Positions 35,265 through 44,278 of a stretch of DNA of 64,000 nucleotides are shown one piece after another. The position numbers were made by a program, and so were the translations under genes. Numbering within the stretch: position 1 is the stretch's first letter; every line of letters begins with the position of its first letter. The stretch comes from Bradyrhizobium sp. AZCC 1610 (GTDB taxonomy: Bacteria; Pseudomonadota; Alphaproteobacteria; Rhizobiales; Xanthobacteraceae), in NCBI RefSeq assembly GCF_036924515.1, contig NZ_JAZHRR010000001.1, positions 1,397,001-1,461,000 of the forward strand. The letters are read 5' to 3'. The notes under the pieces were generated by a model that had not been told where the DNA came from, ran no database searches, and saw only the letters and a list, made by a program, of their open reading frames with translations.

Positions 35265-35566
35265 ACGGTCCGGCGACGACGGATGGTCACGTTTCGTCCC
35301 GCTGCTGTTCACTCCAATACTCATTCGTTCTGAGCGCCAACCGTGTCGATGGTTGATATCGCAAGATACAGCGACGGATCGAATGCGTGCATGTTGTTGT
35401 CGAAGATGTGGCGGCATTCTGACCGGGCCGACATTCGCAATAATGCGGGTGCCGGCGGTCGGAAGAAACCGACATTGAAGAGCACCGCCGCGCTTCGAAG
35501 ACCGCAGACTCAGAAGATCAGCGCTCTCCGTTCCGCCCGCGATGCTCCAAACCACAGGAGCTCGTC

Positions 35567-36355
35567 ATGTCTAATTTTTGGGATCCCGATCAGGAGCAAA
35601 GCCAGGACCAGAAGCAGGACCAGTTGCAGGCGCAGGCCAATCTCCAGGCTCAGTTGCAGGGGCAGGGCCAGGGTCAGGGTCAGGGCCAGGGTCAATTCCA
35701 GGTCGCGGTACAGTCGCTCGATTCCAAGAGCGAGAACGATAACAAGAACGAGAACGATAACGATAACGATAACAAGAGCGAGAACTGGAACGCCAACGGC
35801 AACCTCAACCTCAATGCGAACAAGGTCGACAACGAGCTCGACAACGAGGTCGATAACGACGTCGACAACAAGATCGACAACAAGGTCAGCAACACCGTCG
35901 AAAACAAGGTTGACGTTGACGTCGACGTCGACGTGAAGATCGATCTCGGCATCGAGGGCAGCCTGGCCCCGGTCATCGATCTCCGCGACTTCGACACGAA
36001 GGGCTCTGTGGTGATGCCCGACGTGGTGAACCAGAAGATGGACGACGGCAACCAGTTCAATATTGATCAGGTCAACAACCTGGTCGATATCGACCACAAC
36101 CAGTCGTCTGCCACCTACACCAGCGGATCCGGCTATCCGGGCTCCGATTTCGAGATGGACGCCAAGATCACGGGCGGCACGTCCTCGCTCACCGCCAACG
36201 ACATTGCTGAGCGTGCCAACGTGTCTTCCAGCGCCGATGCAGTTATCAACCAGTCGGCGTTCGACCAGAACATCACGCAGGGTGCCAACATCCAGTTCAA
36301 CAGCATCACCATTCAGGCTGCCGGTGACGCTCTGACGGATAGCGATCTCGGCTAG
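35567..36355 (+). CDS. Q/N/D-rich low-complexity protein, putative type I secretion substrate
   Basis: A 262-aa protein with no known family. Residues 9-45 are Gln-rich (QAQ and GQ tandem repeats). Residues 53-80 are an (E/D)NDN/KNEN tract. Residues 85-125 are four-residue repeats of the form VDNx or DNKV, ending in VDVDVDVDVKID. The C-terminal half is more normal and Asn/Gln-rich, ending NIQFNSITIQAAGDALTDSDLG. There is no Sec signal and no Cys. A strong site (ACAGGAG) precedes ATG, and a GC-rich hairpin follows the stop. Directly ahead of another repeat protein and a type I exporter, it is a candidate exported surface or matrix protein. Confidence 0.7.
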   Translation: MSNFWDPDQEQSQDQKQDQLQAQANLQAQLQGQGQGQGQGQGQFQVAVQSLDSKSENDNKNENDNDNDNKSENWNANGNLNLNANKVDNELDNEVDNDVDNKIDNKVSNTVENKVDVDVDVDVKIDLGIEGSLAPVIDLRDFDTKGSVVMPDVVNQKMDDGNQFNIDQVNNLVDIDHNQSSATYTSGSGYPGSDFEMDAKITGGTSSLTANDIAERANVSSSADAVINQSAFDQNITQGANIQFNSITIQAAGDALTDSDLG

Positions 36356-36366
36356 TTTTGCGTACC

Positions 36367-36394
36367 GACCCGCGCGGCGTTTGCCGCGCGGGTC
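36367..36394 (+). terminator. Rho-independent-type terminator or attenuator after the low-complexity gene
   Basis: A perfect 12-bp GC-rich stem (36367-36378 with 36383-36394; GACCCGCGCGGC arms) and a GTTT loop, followed by ATTTCTTCT. The T-tract is weak, so it may only partly stop transcription and favour the first gene over the downstream exporter genes. Confidence 0.7.
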
Positions 36395-36496
36395 ATTTCT
36401 TCTCAAGTCATTTCAGTTCAGTCGCCGCAGTTGCCGACAAGAAACTGTGGGGTCGTCGCGCGGCCCTGACGGTTCGCGGCGACAGGGGAGGTTCCC

Positions 36497-38431
36497 ATGG
36501 CGTCAGCTAGCTTCGTCGAAATCATTTCCCATTTCGCTGGATATCTGCAGATCTTCGAGGACATCGCTCGCGATCGCACCCAGTACGATGAGACGCTCGC
36601 GCCCGGTCCCTCCGCTGACTTCACGACGCTGCGACCGAATTACAATCATCGCTACGCGCCTGACGACCTGGACAGTGCGGGAGGGCCATGGCCGGCGCCA
36701 TTGGCCGACGATCCGATGGATGTGTTCCGCGGCCGTCCGCTCAAGCTGCACAAAGGCCCGCAGGATCCCGATTTCGATTTCTTTCCGACGCCGCTGAAAC
36801 CGAACATCGTGCTCCCGGCAGCGGGCGGTGGCGGCGGTGGAGGCGGCGGGGGCGAGCTTAACATCAGGGTGACGTACGAGAACGGCGGCGCGCAGACACA
36901 GCTTACGGTCCACCAGCGTAACTTCATGCATGACGAGGACGCCAACCTACCGGCGGATTTCCTGGCTGCGGCCGAGCCCTTGATCATGAGCCTCAACAGC
37001 GATGCGATGGACACCATCAAGGAGTTGGTGGCCAATGCCAACGCCGAGGTTCCCCCCGATTGGTGGATGCCGCAGAACGATGCCGTCCTGCCGGATTTCA
37101 TCACCACCCACGACGCCGCCTGGGCGGACCGCGACGGCACGCCGGACGATCATTCCGTGCCTGCCGGTTACTATGTCAACGGCGAGCTGCAGGAACCGCC
37201 AACGGAGCCGAGGCCGCCGATCGAGCTGAAGGAGTTGCCGGACACCGGCGACGGCCCCGGCCAATGGGCGTCGATGGGCGGCAACTCCAGCATCAACGCG
37301 GCGCTGCTGGTCGATATTGGCGAGGGCGCCCGCACCATGGTGGTGTTGGGGGATTACTTCAAGACCGACGCCATGTTCCAGACCAACACGACCATCGACA
37401 ACGATCAGGTCAGCGTGTCGGGCGGGGAGGGCACGCCATCGGTGACCAGCGAAGGCAATGTCGCGACCAACATTGCCAATTTCGTCCAGAACCCCAGCCT
37501 CTACGCCGAACTCCCGTCCTACTGGGCGGGGCCGAACTGGATCGTCGATGTGGTCGACGGCGACTACTACAGCGTCAATGCGGTGAGCCAAACCAATTAT
37601 CTCTCCGACAACGATGTGGCAGCGCAGGTCAGCAGCGAAGGCCACTACAACCTCGTCGGCGGCCACAATCAGCTCGGTAATCTGGCTCAGATTTTTGATG
37701 GTGACATTCAATACGACCTGATCATCATCGAGGGCGCCTATCACGGCATGAACGTGATCTTCCAGAATAACATCCTGTTGAACAACGACAATATCGTGAT
37801 GTCGGCCGACGGCACCGATCCGTCTCAATCGGTGAATTCGGGCCACAACAGGCTGTTGAACGAGGGAGCTATCGAGAATTATGGCGGCGACAACTTCGAC
37901 ACGCTGACCCCGGGCCTCCAGCTAATCCTGGATCTGCTGGCCTCCGGCGTGACATCGATTGATCCCGAGCTGGGCAGTGCCATCGCCGGCAATGGCGGCC
38001 CCCTGCGCGTGCTCTATGTCAAGGGAGACTACTACGACATCAATGCGGTTTGGCAGACCAACATCACCTCCGACATCAACGTGCTGTATCAACTGCAAAA
38101 CGAGCCGTCGGCCGATCTGATGGCGCTTGATCCCGACGCGGGCGTAACGCAGTCGGCCAGCACCGGCGGCAATGAACTCACCAACGACGCCGCGATTGTC
38201 GATGTCAATCCCGACGTCATTTACGTCGAGGGAGAAATCTACACCGACTCCATTCTGGTGCAGGCCAACCTGTTGCCGGTGGACCAGGATGATGCGGTCA
38301 ATGGCGACACCGATACCCTGGTGACTGAACTCATCGCGTTCGTCGACGACACCCAGGACCAGAACAACGCGAGCCCGGCTGTCGTTACCAATTCGGTGCA
38401 GGCAGATCCGATGGCGAGCGTGCTGCATTAG
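36497..38431 (+). CDS. Asn-rich repeat protein, putative non-RTX type I secretion substrate
   Basis: A 644-aa acidic protein with no recognised family. Residues 1-105 form a distinct N-terminal region, then a run of ten Gly (110-119). From about 260 onward a private repeat alternates a GxNxxxNxAxIxD motif (about 261, 389, 449, 557) with a GDYYxxNAVxQTN motif (285, 355, 413, 510, 579), each followed by an Asp/Asn-rich strand. There are no GGxGxD RTX nonapeptides and no Sec signal. It lies 45 bases ahead of the ABC exporter. A beta-solenoid-like exported adhesin or matrix protein is the best guess. Confidence 0.75.
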   Translation: MASASFVEIISHFAGYLQIFEDIARDRTQYDETLAPGPSADFTTLRPNYNHRYAPDDLDSAGGPWPAPLADDPMDVFRGRPLKLHKGPQDPDFDFFPTPLKPNIVLPAAGGGGGGGGGGELNIRVTYENGGAQTQLTVHQRNFMHDEDANLPADFLAAAEPLIMSLNSDAMDTIKELVANANAEVPPDWWMPQNDAVLPDFITTHDAAWADRDGTPDDHSVPAGYYVNGELQEPPTEPRPPIELKELPDTGDGPGQWASMGGNSSINAALLVDIGEGARTMVVLGDYFKTDAMFQTNTTIDNDQVSVSGGEGTPSVTSEGNVATNIANFVQNPSLYAELPSYWAGPNWIVDVVDGDYYSVNAVSQTNYLSDNDVAAQVSSEGHYNLVGGHNQLGNLAQIFDGDIQYDLIIIEGAYHGMNVIFQNNILLNNDNIVMSADGTDPSQSVNSGHNRLLNEGAIENYGGDNFDTLTPGLQLILDLLASGVTSIDPELGSAIAGNGGPLRVLYVKGDYYDINAVWQTNITSDINVLYQLQNEPSADLMALDPDAGVTQSASTGGNELTNDAAIVDVNPDVIYVEGEIYTDSILVQANLLPVDQDDAVNGDTDTLVTELIAFVDDTQDQNNASPAVVTNSVQADPMASVLH

Positions 38432-38476
38432 CGGCAAGCAGGATGTTTTGTTTATTGGAAGTAACGGAGTTTCCAA

Positions 38477-40582
38477 ATGTGGGGTTGGGATAATCGTCCA
38501 GGTGCAGCCGGGACCTGGCGCTTGAGAGAGTATGACGAAGCAACGCCGCATATGGCAAAGATAATTCCGCTTCGTCCATGGTTTGATCAGCCCCCTCCGC
38601 AGGCCAAGGATCCGCCGGTCGAATCTGCGGACGAGAAGGCAGCTCCGGCCGTAGCCAAGGTCGCGGACCCGCCGGCGGTCCAGCCATCCCTGCGGGAGGA
38701 AGCCAAGACCCCGGCGCCGGGATCCACCGTCGTGATCGAGCAACAGACTCCTGCGCCCCCGCTGCAGCGTGGCGGCGACAGGGACGGTGGCGGCTCCTCC
38801 GGCGGTGGTGGCGGCGGCGGAGGCGGTGGCGGCACGCCGCGGCTCCAAAAGCGTTCCGGCGACAATGAATTTCGCGACGTACTCGGCAAGGGGCTTGCGA
38901 ACACCCGCCGCAACCTGGTGACCGTGGGGATATTCTCGATCGCGGTCAACCTGCTGGTGCTGGCGATTCCGATCTACCTGTTCAACATGTCCGATCGCGT
39001 GATGACCAGCCGCAGCACGGACACGCTGGTGATGCTGACCATCATCGTGGTCGTCGCAATCGCGGCGCATGTGCTCATGGATATGATGCGCCGCGTCATC
39101 CTGATGCGGGTTGCGGTGGAGACCGAAGCCAAATTGGGCGGACCCGTGCTGAGCGCTGCCGCCAAATCCGCGCAGAGTGGATCCAGCCGCGAATTCCAGA
39201 CGCTGGCCGACCTGCAGCATTTGCGCGCGTTCATCACCGGTCCGGTGCTACTGACGATGTTCGATACGCCGGTATCGCCGGTCTATTTCGCCGTTGTATT
39301 CCTGATCCATCCGCATCTCGGATTCATCGTACTGGGCGCAGGCGTCGCGTTGGTCATTGTGGCACTGGTCAACCAGCGGGTGACCGCGATCCCGTTCAAC
39401 CAGGCGAACAATTACGGAGCCAGGGCAAACCTGCAGGCGGAATCGATGGCGCGCAACGCCCAGGTCATCAACGCCATGGGCATGATTCCCGAAGGTGTGC
39501 AGGTGTGGGGGCGCGAAACCGTGGAGTCCCTGAAGGCGCAGGTGATCGGGCAGGACCTAAACATCCTGATGACGGGCGTGTCGAAATTCCTGCGACTGTG
39601 CACCCAGATCGCGATCCTTGGCTGGGGAGCATGGCTGGCGCTGGAGAGCGAGATCACCAGCGGCATGGTGATCGCGTCCTCGATCGTGGCGAGTCGGGCG
39701 CTGGCGCCGCTGGAAGGCACCATCGAAGGCTGGCGCAACTTCGTGCAGGCGCGTTCAGCCTATGCCCGCATCAGATCCCTGCTGCTGAACTCGCCGCTCA
39801 ACCTGGAGCGGCTCCGGCTGCCGCGTCCGGCAGGGTACCTCAGCGTCGAGCGCATACTCTACGTGCCGCCGCCGAACAAGAAGGTGATCCTGAACGGAAT
39901 CAGCTTCCAACTGAAGCCCGGAGAATCCCTTGCCATTGTCGGAGACTCCGGTACCGGCAAAACCATGCTGGCCCGCATGCTGGTCGGATCCATCATTCCA
40001 ACCGCCGGCAGCGTAAGGCTGGACATGATGGATCTGCGTAACTGGGATCCGCGCCAGTTCGGCGAGAGTGTCGGCTACCTGCCGCAGGATGTGCAATTAT
40101 TCCCTGCATCCATCAAGGCCAACATCGGCCGGATGCGCGAAGACGCCCGCGACGAGGATGTGTTCGACGCGGCCGAGGCCGCCGACGTGCACGAACTGAT
40201 CTCGGGCTTCGCCCAGGGCTACGAGACCATTGTTGGCATGGACGGCAGTCCGCTGTCGGGCGGCCAGCGCCAGCGCATCGGGCTGGCGCGCGCGTTCTAC
40301 GGCAACCCGCGCCTGCTCGTGCTCGACGAACCGAATTCGAACCTGGACGCCAATGGCGAGCGGGCGCTCGCCAAGTCGCTGCTGCGCGCCAAGGAAAAAC
40401 AAATCACGGTAGTGACGATCACGCAGCGCGCGGCGCTACTCATGAGCGTCGACAAGATCATGATCCTGCATCAGGGCGCGGTGCAGGCTTTCGGCAGCCG
40501 CGACGAGATCATTCCGATGATCACGGGACGCAAGCCGAACAATATCCCGACCGGGCCGGGCGATCCGCCTTCGTTGAATTGA
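38477..40582 (+). CDS. Type I secretion ABC transporter (PrtD/HlyB-like permease-ATPase)
   Basis: A 701-aa type I exporter. Residues 1-128 are an unusual Pro-rich extension with an eleven-Gly run (109-119). The membrane domain spans about 145-430 with LVLAIPIYLFNMSDRVMTSRSTDTL, as in PrtD-family transporters lacking a peptidase domain. The ATPase has Walker A GDSGTGKT (489-496), signature LSGGQ (593-597) and Walker B LLVLDEPNSNLD (613-624). It is followed by its HlyD-type partner. No TolC-like outer membrane gene is in the cluster, so a channel encoded elsewhere must be used. Confidence 0.93.
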   Translation: MWGWDNRPGAAGTWRLREYDEATPHMAKIIPLRPWFDQPPPQAKDPPVESADEKAAPAVAKVADPPAVQPSLREEAKTPAPGSTVVIEQQTPAPPLQRGGDRDGGGSSGGGGGGGGGGGTPRLQKRSGDNEFRDVLGKGLANTRRNLVTVGIFSIAVNLLVLAIPIYLFNMSDRVMTSRSTDTLVMLTIIVVVAIAAHVLMDMMRRVILMRVAVETEAKLGGPVLSAAAKSAQSGSSREFQTLADLQHLRAFITGPVLLTMFDTPVSPVYFAVVFLIHPHLGFIVLGAGVALVIVALVNQRVTAIPFNQANNYGARANLQAESMARNAQVINAMGMIPEGVQVWGRETVESLKAQVIGQDLNILMTGVSKFLRLCTQIAILGWGAWLALESEITSGMVIASSIVASRALAPLEGTIEGWRNFVQARSAYARIRSLLLNSPLNLERLRLPRPAGYLSVERILYVPPPNKKVILNGISFQLKPGESLAIVGDSGTGKTMLARMLVGSIIPTAGSVRLDMMDLRNWDPRQFGESVGYLPQDVQLFPASIKANIGRMREDARDEDVFDAAEAADVHELISGFAQGYETIVGMDGSPLSGGQRQRIGLARAFYGNPRLLVLDEPNSNLDANGERALAKSLLRAKEKQITVVTITQRAALLMSVDKIMILHQGAVQAFGSRDEIIPMITGRKPNNIPTGPGDPPSLN

Positions 40583-40623
40583 TGTAGGCGTCGGCCGGGG
40601 TTTGACAGGAACGAGGTTACGTG

Positions 40624-42003
40624 ATGGCCAACAGGAAAATTGCGAACCGCACCGCGGAAGCAGAGGGCACCTGGTACGATTCGCTGCCGCGATCGACCAA
40701 GTTTCCAACGGTTGCCGGCGCGCTGATCATGGCCGTGGTGCTGATGGGGTTCGGCGTCTGGGGCAACCTGGCGCCGATCGCCGGCGCGGTGGTCGCGTCG
40801 GGCGTGTTCGTCGTTACCGGACAGAACAAGATCGTCCAGCATCTCGAGGGCGGCGTGATCCGCGAAATCTTCGTGCGCGAAGGCGACAAGGTGGAAGCCG
40901 GGCAAGTATTGCTCGAACTCGATGACACCGCGGCGCGCGCGGAGTTGCAGCGGCTGTTCTTGCGCCGCATCAGGCTGACGGCGATAGATGCAAGGCTGCA
41001 GGCCGAGATGAGGGAGGAGCCGGAAATCACGCTGCCACCCGACATCGTCAATTGGCTGGCCAATTCGCCCCTGGCCAGTTCGCCCGAGGTGAAGGAAATC
41101 GTGGACAGTCAGCAGATGACGTTTACGGCGCGCCGCAACAACCTCAACAGCGACGTCAGGAGCATCGCCGAGAGCATCAAGGCGCTGGAAGAGCGGATCC
41201 AGGGATCGCGGGTGCAACTGGACGCCGTCAAGCGCCAGATCGTCTTGCTCGACGAGGAGATCGTGACCAAGGACCGTCTGGTACAGGCCGGACTGGTGCG
41301 CAAGCCGGAACTGATGGTGCTGCAGCGGCAGAAGGCCAATCTGGAAGGCGAAGTGGGCCGCATCATGGGCGACATCGGGGATGCCAAGGAACGCATCGCC
41401 CGCGCGGTCGAGCAGATCAACGGCGTGCGCAAGACGGCGATCAAGACCGCCGTCGAACAGATGCACGAGATCCGGGGCGAACTGGCCGACGTCCGCGAGC
41501 GGATGCTGAGCGCCAAGGGCGTGCTCGATCGGATCCGCGTCACGGCGCCGGTCTCAGGCGTCGTGGTGAAGCTGCGCTATCATACGCGGGGCGGGGTGGT
41601 CGAGGCCGGCAAGAACATCATGGAGCTGTTGCCGGTGAAGGACGAACTGATCATCGAGGCGCGATTGCGGCCGCAGGACATCGACAGCGTCAAGCACGGA
41701 CAGGCCGCGATGGTGCGGTTGACGGCGCTGAACCAGCGCATCACGCCGATGGTCTCCGGCGACGTCGTGTACCTGTCGGCCGATACCCTGGCGGACGAAA
41801 AGAAGTCCCAGCAGGTCGGGCCGACCGACATCTATCTCGTCCGCGTCAGGCTCAACAGCGAAGAGAGCCGGAATCTTCCGGGCTTCAGTCCGACGCCCGG
41901 CATGCCCGCCGAGGTCTATATCAAGACGGCGGAGCGCACGTTCTTCCAGTACCTCATGAGGCCCATCTACGACAGCTTTATGCGCGCATTCCGGGAGCGC
42001 TAG
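40624..42003 (+). CDS. HlyD-family type I secretion periplasmic adaptor
   Basis: A 459-aa membrane fusion protein. There is a short cytoplasmic start, one span at about 28-50, and a split lipoyl domain ([31 protein letters not shown] and later [15 protein letters not shown]). A long alpha-helical hairpin of about 200 residues lies between the halves, with a beta-barrel [20 protein letters not shown] and a C-terminal [21 protein letters not shown]. It links the ABC exporter to an outer membrane channel. GTG one codon upstream is also possible. It lies 41 bases after the exporter. Confidence 0.93.
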   Translation: MANRKIANRTAEAEGTWYDSLPRSTKFPTVAGALIMAVVLMGFGVWGNLAPIAGAVVASGVFVVTGQNKIVQHLEGGVIREIFVREGDKVEAGQVLLELDDTAARAELQRLFLRRIRLTAIDARLQAEMREEPEITLPPDIVNWLANSPLASSPEVKEIVDSQQMTFTARRNNLNSDVRSIAESIKALEERIQGSRVQLDAVKRQIVLLDEEIVTKDRLVQAGLVRKPELMVLQRQKANLEGEVGRIMGDIGDAKERIARAVEQINGVRKTAIKTAVEQMHEIRGELADVRERMLSAKGVLDRIRVTAPVSGVVVKLRYHTRGGVVEAGKNIMELLPVKDELIIEARLRPQDIDSVKHGQAAMVRLTALNQRITPMVSGDVVYLSADTLADEKKSQQVGPTDIYLVRVRLNSEESRNLPGFSPTPGMPAEVYIKTAERTFFQYLMRPIYDSFMRAFRER

Positions 42004-42047
42004 GCACACGACAGCAACTCAACACGCACCTTGGAAAGGCGTTCGCC

Positions 42048-43610
42048 GTGCATATCGAAATCATCGAAACCTTGCCGTCGCTGGCGAAACTCGAGGACAA
42101 CTGGAACGCCGTCTACGATGCGGACGACGAAGCGCAGATATTCCTTTCATGGAAATGGCTCCACGGCTGGCTGTCCTGCGTCCCGGGGCCATGGTTCATC
42201 CTCGCGGCAAAGGCCGGTGAGGGCGCCGATCTGCCTTACGTGGCGTTCTTTCCCTTGCGGCTGCAGACCACAATCGAGAAATCCGACGTCTTCAGCGACA
42301 TGCGGATGGCGGGCAATCACGGCGCCGATTACACCGGCTTGATTTGCAGGCCCGAGATGGAGAACAAGGTCATTCCCGCCTTTGCCCGCTATGTCAGGCA
42401 GATGAACTGGACGCGTCTCAACCTGGACAATCTGCGGATGTCGGAGCGGCGCGTGCGGTTGCTGCTGGCTTGCTTTCCGAAAGCCGGCTTTCGCTCGACC
42501 GAGCTCAACAGGATCAACAAGGTCGACGGTATCGACAACAATCTGTGCCCATACGTCACACTGCCGAAGAGCTGGGATGCCTATCTCGAATCGTTGAGCA
42601 CCAATACTAGGCAGAAAATCCGGCGTCTCCTGAAGCAGGTCGACGCGAAGGGTGAATATCGAATAACCGTTGCCACGCCCGAGACGTTCGCGCAGGATCT
42701 CAAGACCCTGCTGGGATTCTGGGAGACAAAGTGGCGCCCTCGGAAAGGGGATCGAGTCGATAGCCTGGTCCGCTCGAACGGCGCCATGCTGATGCGCAGT
42801 TTTGAATCCGGCCTGGTGTACCTGCCGACGTTCTGGCACGGCGACCGGGCCGTCGCGGCGCTGGCCACGCTGGTGGATCCGCGCAAGCGTACCTTCTCGT
42901 TCTACATGACCGGACGCGACGAGACCTTCGATGGACCGCCGTCGGGCGTGATCCTGCATGCCTTCAGCATTCGCCACGCGATCGAGCTCGGCTATACCGA
43001 ATACGACTTCCTGCGCGGAAATGAGCCGTACAAATATTCATTCGGCTGCGCCGAGCGCAAGATCCGTGGCACCGTTCTGGAGACCAGGAACGGCAGGAAT
43101 CTCGGCGGTAGGATCGACGCCAGATGCATTCCTGACGTCCTGCAACAGGCGACTGAACTTCACCGGAAGGGGAACGCTGCCGACGCCGAGATAGGCTACC
43201 GGCGGATTTTGGAGGTTGAGTCGAGGCACGCCGACGCGTTGCACCGGCTGGGCCAGTTGCTGGCGGCGAAGGGTGACTTCGCCGCGGCCAAGCGGCTGTT
43301 CCGGACCCTGACCACGGTTCGGCCCGATGCCGCCAAGGCGTGGCAGTGTCTGGGTCAGGTCTGCGAAAGCCTCGGTCAGTACGAGGAAGCATTGCGCCAG
43401 CACCTCGAATTCATGCGGCTGCAACCGGATCTGCCGGATGGTTTCATCGCGGTTGCCAAGTGCATGGCCAAGCTCGGGCGGATGGCGGAAATCAACGCCG
43501 CGCTGTTGGCCGCAATAGAACCGGCGAGCGCCCCGTCGGTCCGGAAGTGGCGCGATTGGCGGCCCATGCCGGACCGGCAGACCGCTGGCGAACGCTCGGT
43601 CTCGGCGTAG
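42048..43610 (+). CDS. GNAT-like acyltransferase (CelD/FemAB-type) fused to TPR repeats
   Basis: A 520-aa protein. The first 340 residues match the Acetyltransf_6/CelD-like GNAT fold: FLSWKWLHGWLSC near the start, YLESLSTNTRQKIRRLLKQ (about 182-200), then PPSGVILHAFSIRHAIELGYTEYDFLRGNEPYKYSFG. Residues about 370-480 are TPR repeats (AEIGYRRILEVESRHADALHRLGQLLAAKGDFAAAKRLF). GTG start with GGAAAGG upstream, in the exporter operon. It may acylate the exported repeat proteins or a surface polysaccharide; TPRs suggest protein partners. Fusion of these two modules in a type I secretion operon is uncommon. Confidence 0.8.
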   Translation: MHIEIIETLPSLAKLEDNWNAVYDADDEAQIFLSWKWLHGWLSCVPGPWFILAAKAGEGADLPYVAFFPLRLQTTIEKSDVFSDMRMAGNHGADYTGLICRPEMENKVIPAFARYVRQMNWTRLNLDNLRMSERRVRLLLACFPKAGFRSTELNRINKVDGIDNNLCPYVTLPKSWDAYLESLSTNTRQKIRRLLKQVDAKGEYRITVATPETFAQDLKTLLGFWETKWRPRKGDRVDSLVRSNGAMLMRSFESGLVYLPTFWHGDRAVAALATLVDPRKRTFSFYMTGRDETFDGPPSGVILHAFSIRHAIELGYTEYDFLRGNEPYKYSFGCAERKIRGTVLETRNGRNLGGRIDARCIPDVLQQATELHRKGNAADAEIGYRRILEVESRHADALHRLGQLLAAKGDFAAAKRLFRTLTTVRPDAAKAWQCLGQVCESLGQYEEALRQHLEFMRLQPDLPDGFIAVAKCMAKLGRMAEINAALLAAIEPASAPSVRKWRDWRPMPDRQTAGERSVSA

Positions 43611-43669
43611 AGCGGCGTTTGCCGGAACCGCCCTGCTGGCAAGGACATGGCCGGGAAGGAGTGGGCACG

Positions 43670-43939
43670 ATGATCGCGATGAGCAGAAGCGACAGGCATC
43701 TGTGTTCTGGAGGCGCGCCCGGCAAGGACACCATTGCGCCCGGGGTCCTTTGCGGGCTGCCTCATGTGGTGGCGCGTGACGGCTCGCAGCCAGGGTTCGA
43801 CAGTGGGGCGCTTCTGTTGCCCCCCTGGCTGACAGCCGCGATGGCCTCCGGCCCGCCAGCGTTCGTCAATCGCATGGTGCGCCGGTGGATTTCCCGCCAG
43901 GCATTCGGCACCGAACGTTTTTCATCGCCGGCCGAATAG
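43670..43939 (+). CDS. Hypothetical protein
   Basis: A possible 89-aa product starting MIAMSRSDRHLC, behind a rather distant AAGGAG. The composition is Gly/Pro/Ala-rich with a short hydrophobic middle (LLLPPWLTAAMA) and a basic helix (NRMVRRWISRQAFG). No family recognised. It follows the acyltransferase gene by 59 bases in the same direction, so it could be the tail of that operon or a chance frame. Confidence 0.35.
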   Translation: MIAMSRSDRHLCSGGAPGKDTIAPGVLCGLPHVVARDGSQPGFDSGALLLPPWLTAAMASGPPAFVNRMVRRWISRQAFGTERFSSPAE

Positions 43940-44029
43940 ATGAGCCCTGCGATGGCTCTCGGTTCGTCGCGATCGCCTGCAGAGCCGCCCGAAGGACGGC
44001 CTGGGCTGCCTCCACGGACCCGCATCAGG

Positions 44030-44218
44030 ATGAGCGCACTCGGAGCGGCGCGATGCCCAAATCTCGCCGGCAGGGAAGGGGTCGTCGTTGGCGCGGGCCG
44101 CTATCCCAGCACCGTCCGTGTCATGTTCGACGGCTTCAAGTCGCCAACCTCGTTGCACAGCACCTACATCGAGGCCGTGGCCGGGGAAGAAGGTTCTTCC
44201 AGCCGGGAGCGCCGCTAG
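44030..44218 (+). CDS. Small conserved hypothetical protein
   Basis: About 62 aa beginning MSALGAARCPNLAGREGVVVGAGRYPSTVRVMFDGFKSPTSLHSTYIEAV. The core 'VVVG-x-x-RY-x-x-x-VRV-x-FDG-x-KSP-x-SLH-x-x-YIE' looks like a small SH3-like beta barrel, and I recall similar small Bradyrhizobium proteins. A longer upstream start in the same frame is less convincing. Function unknown. Confidence 0.5.
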   Translation: MSALGAARCPNLAGREGVVVGAGRYPSTVRVMFDGFKSPTSLHSTYIEAVAGEEGSSSRERR

Positions 44219-44278
44219 CTTTGCTGGATTTCCCGAAAAATTCCGGAACGCAAAACGCCCCGGAGTACAGGAACGGTC

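Noticed and set aside
35567..36355. CRISPR-like periodic DNA repeats
   Set aside because: The periodicity is codon-level low complexity in an open frame, with no constant repeat/unique spacer pattern.
35510..36406. Antisense 298-codon frame over the low-complexity gene
   Set aside because: Translation is Val/Leu/Asp repeats produced by the sense-strand repeats; sense strand has a strong ribosome site and a terminator-like hairpin.
36497..38431. RTX-type nonapeptide toxin
   Set aside because: No GGxGxDxxx repeats; the Gly run is a linker and the repeats are Asn/Asp ladders of a different pattern.
37922..39220. Antisense frame spanning the repeat-protein and exporter genes
   Set aside because: Crosses two well-supported genes and has no domain.
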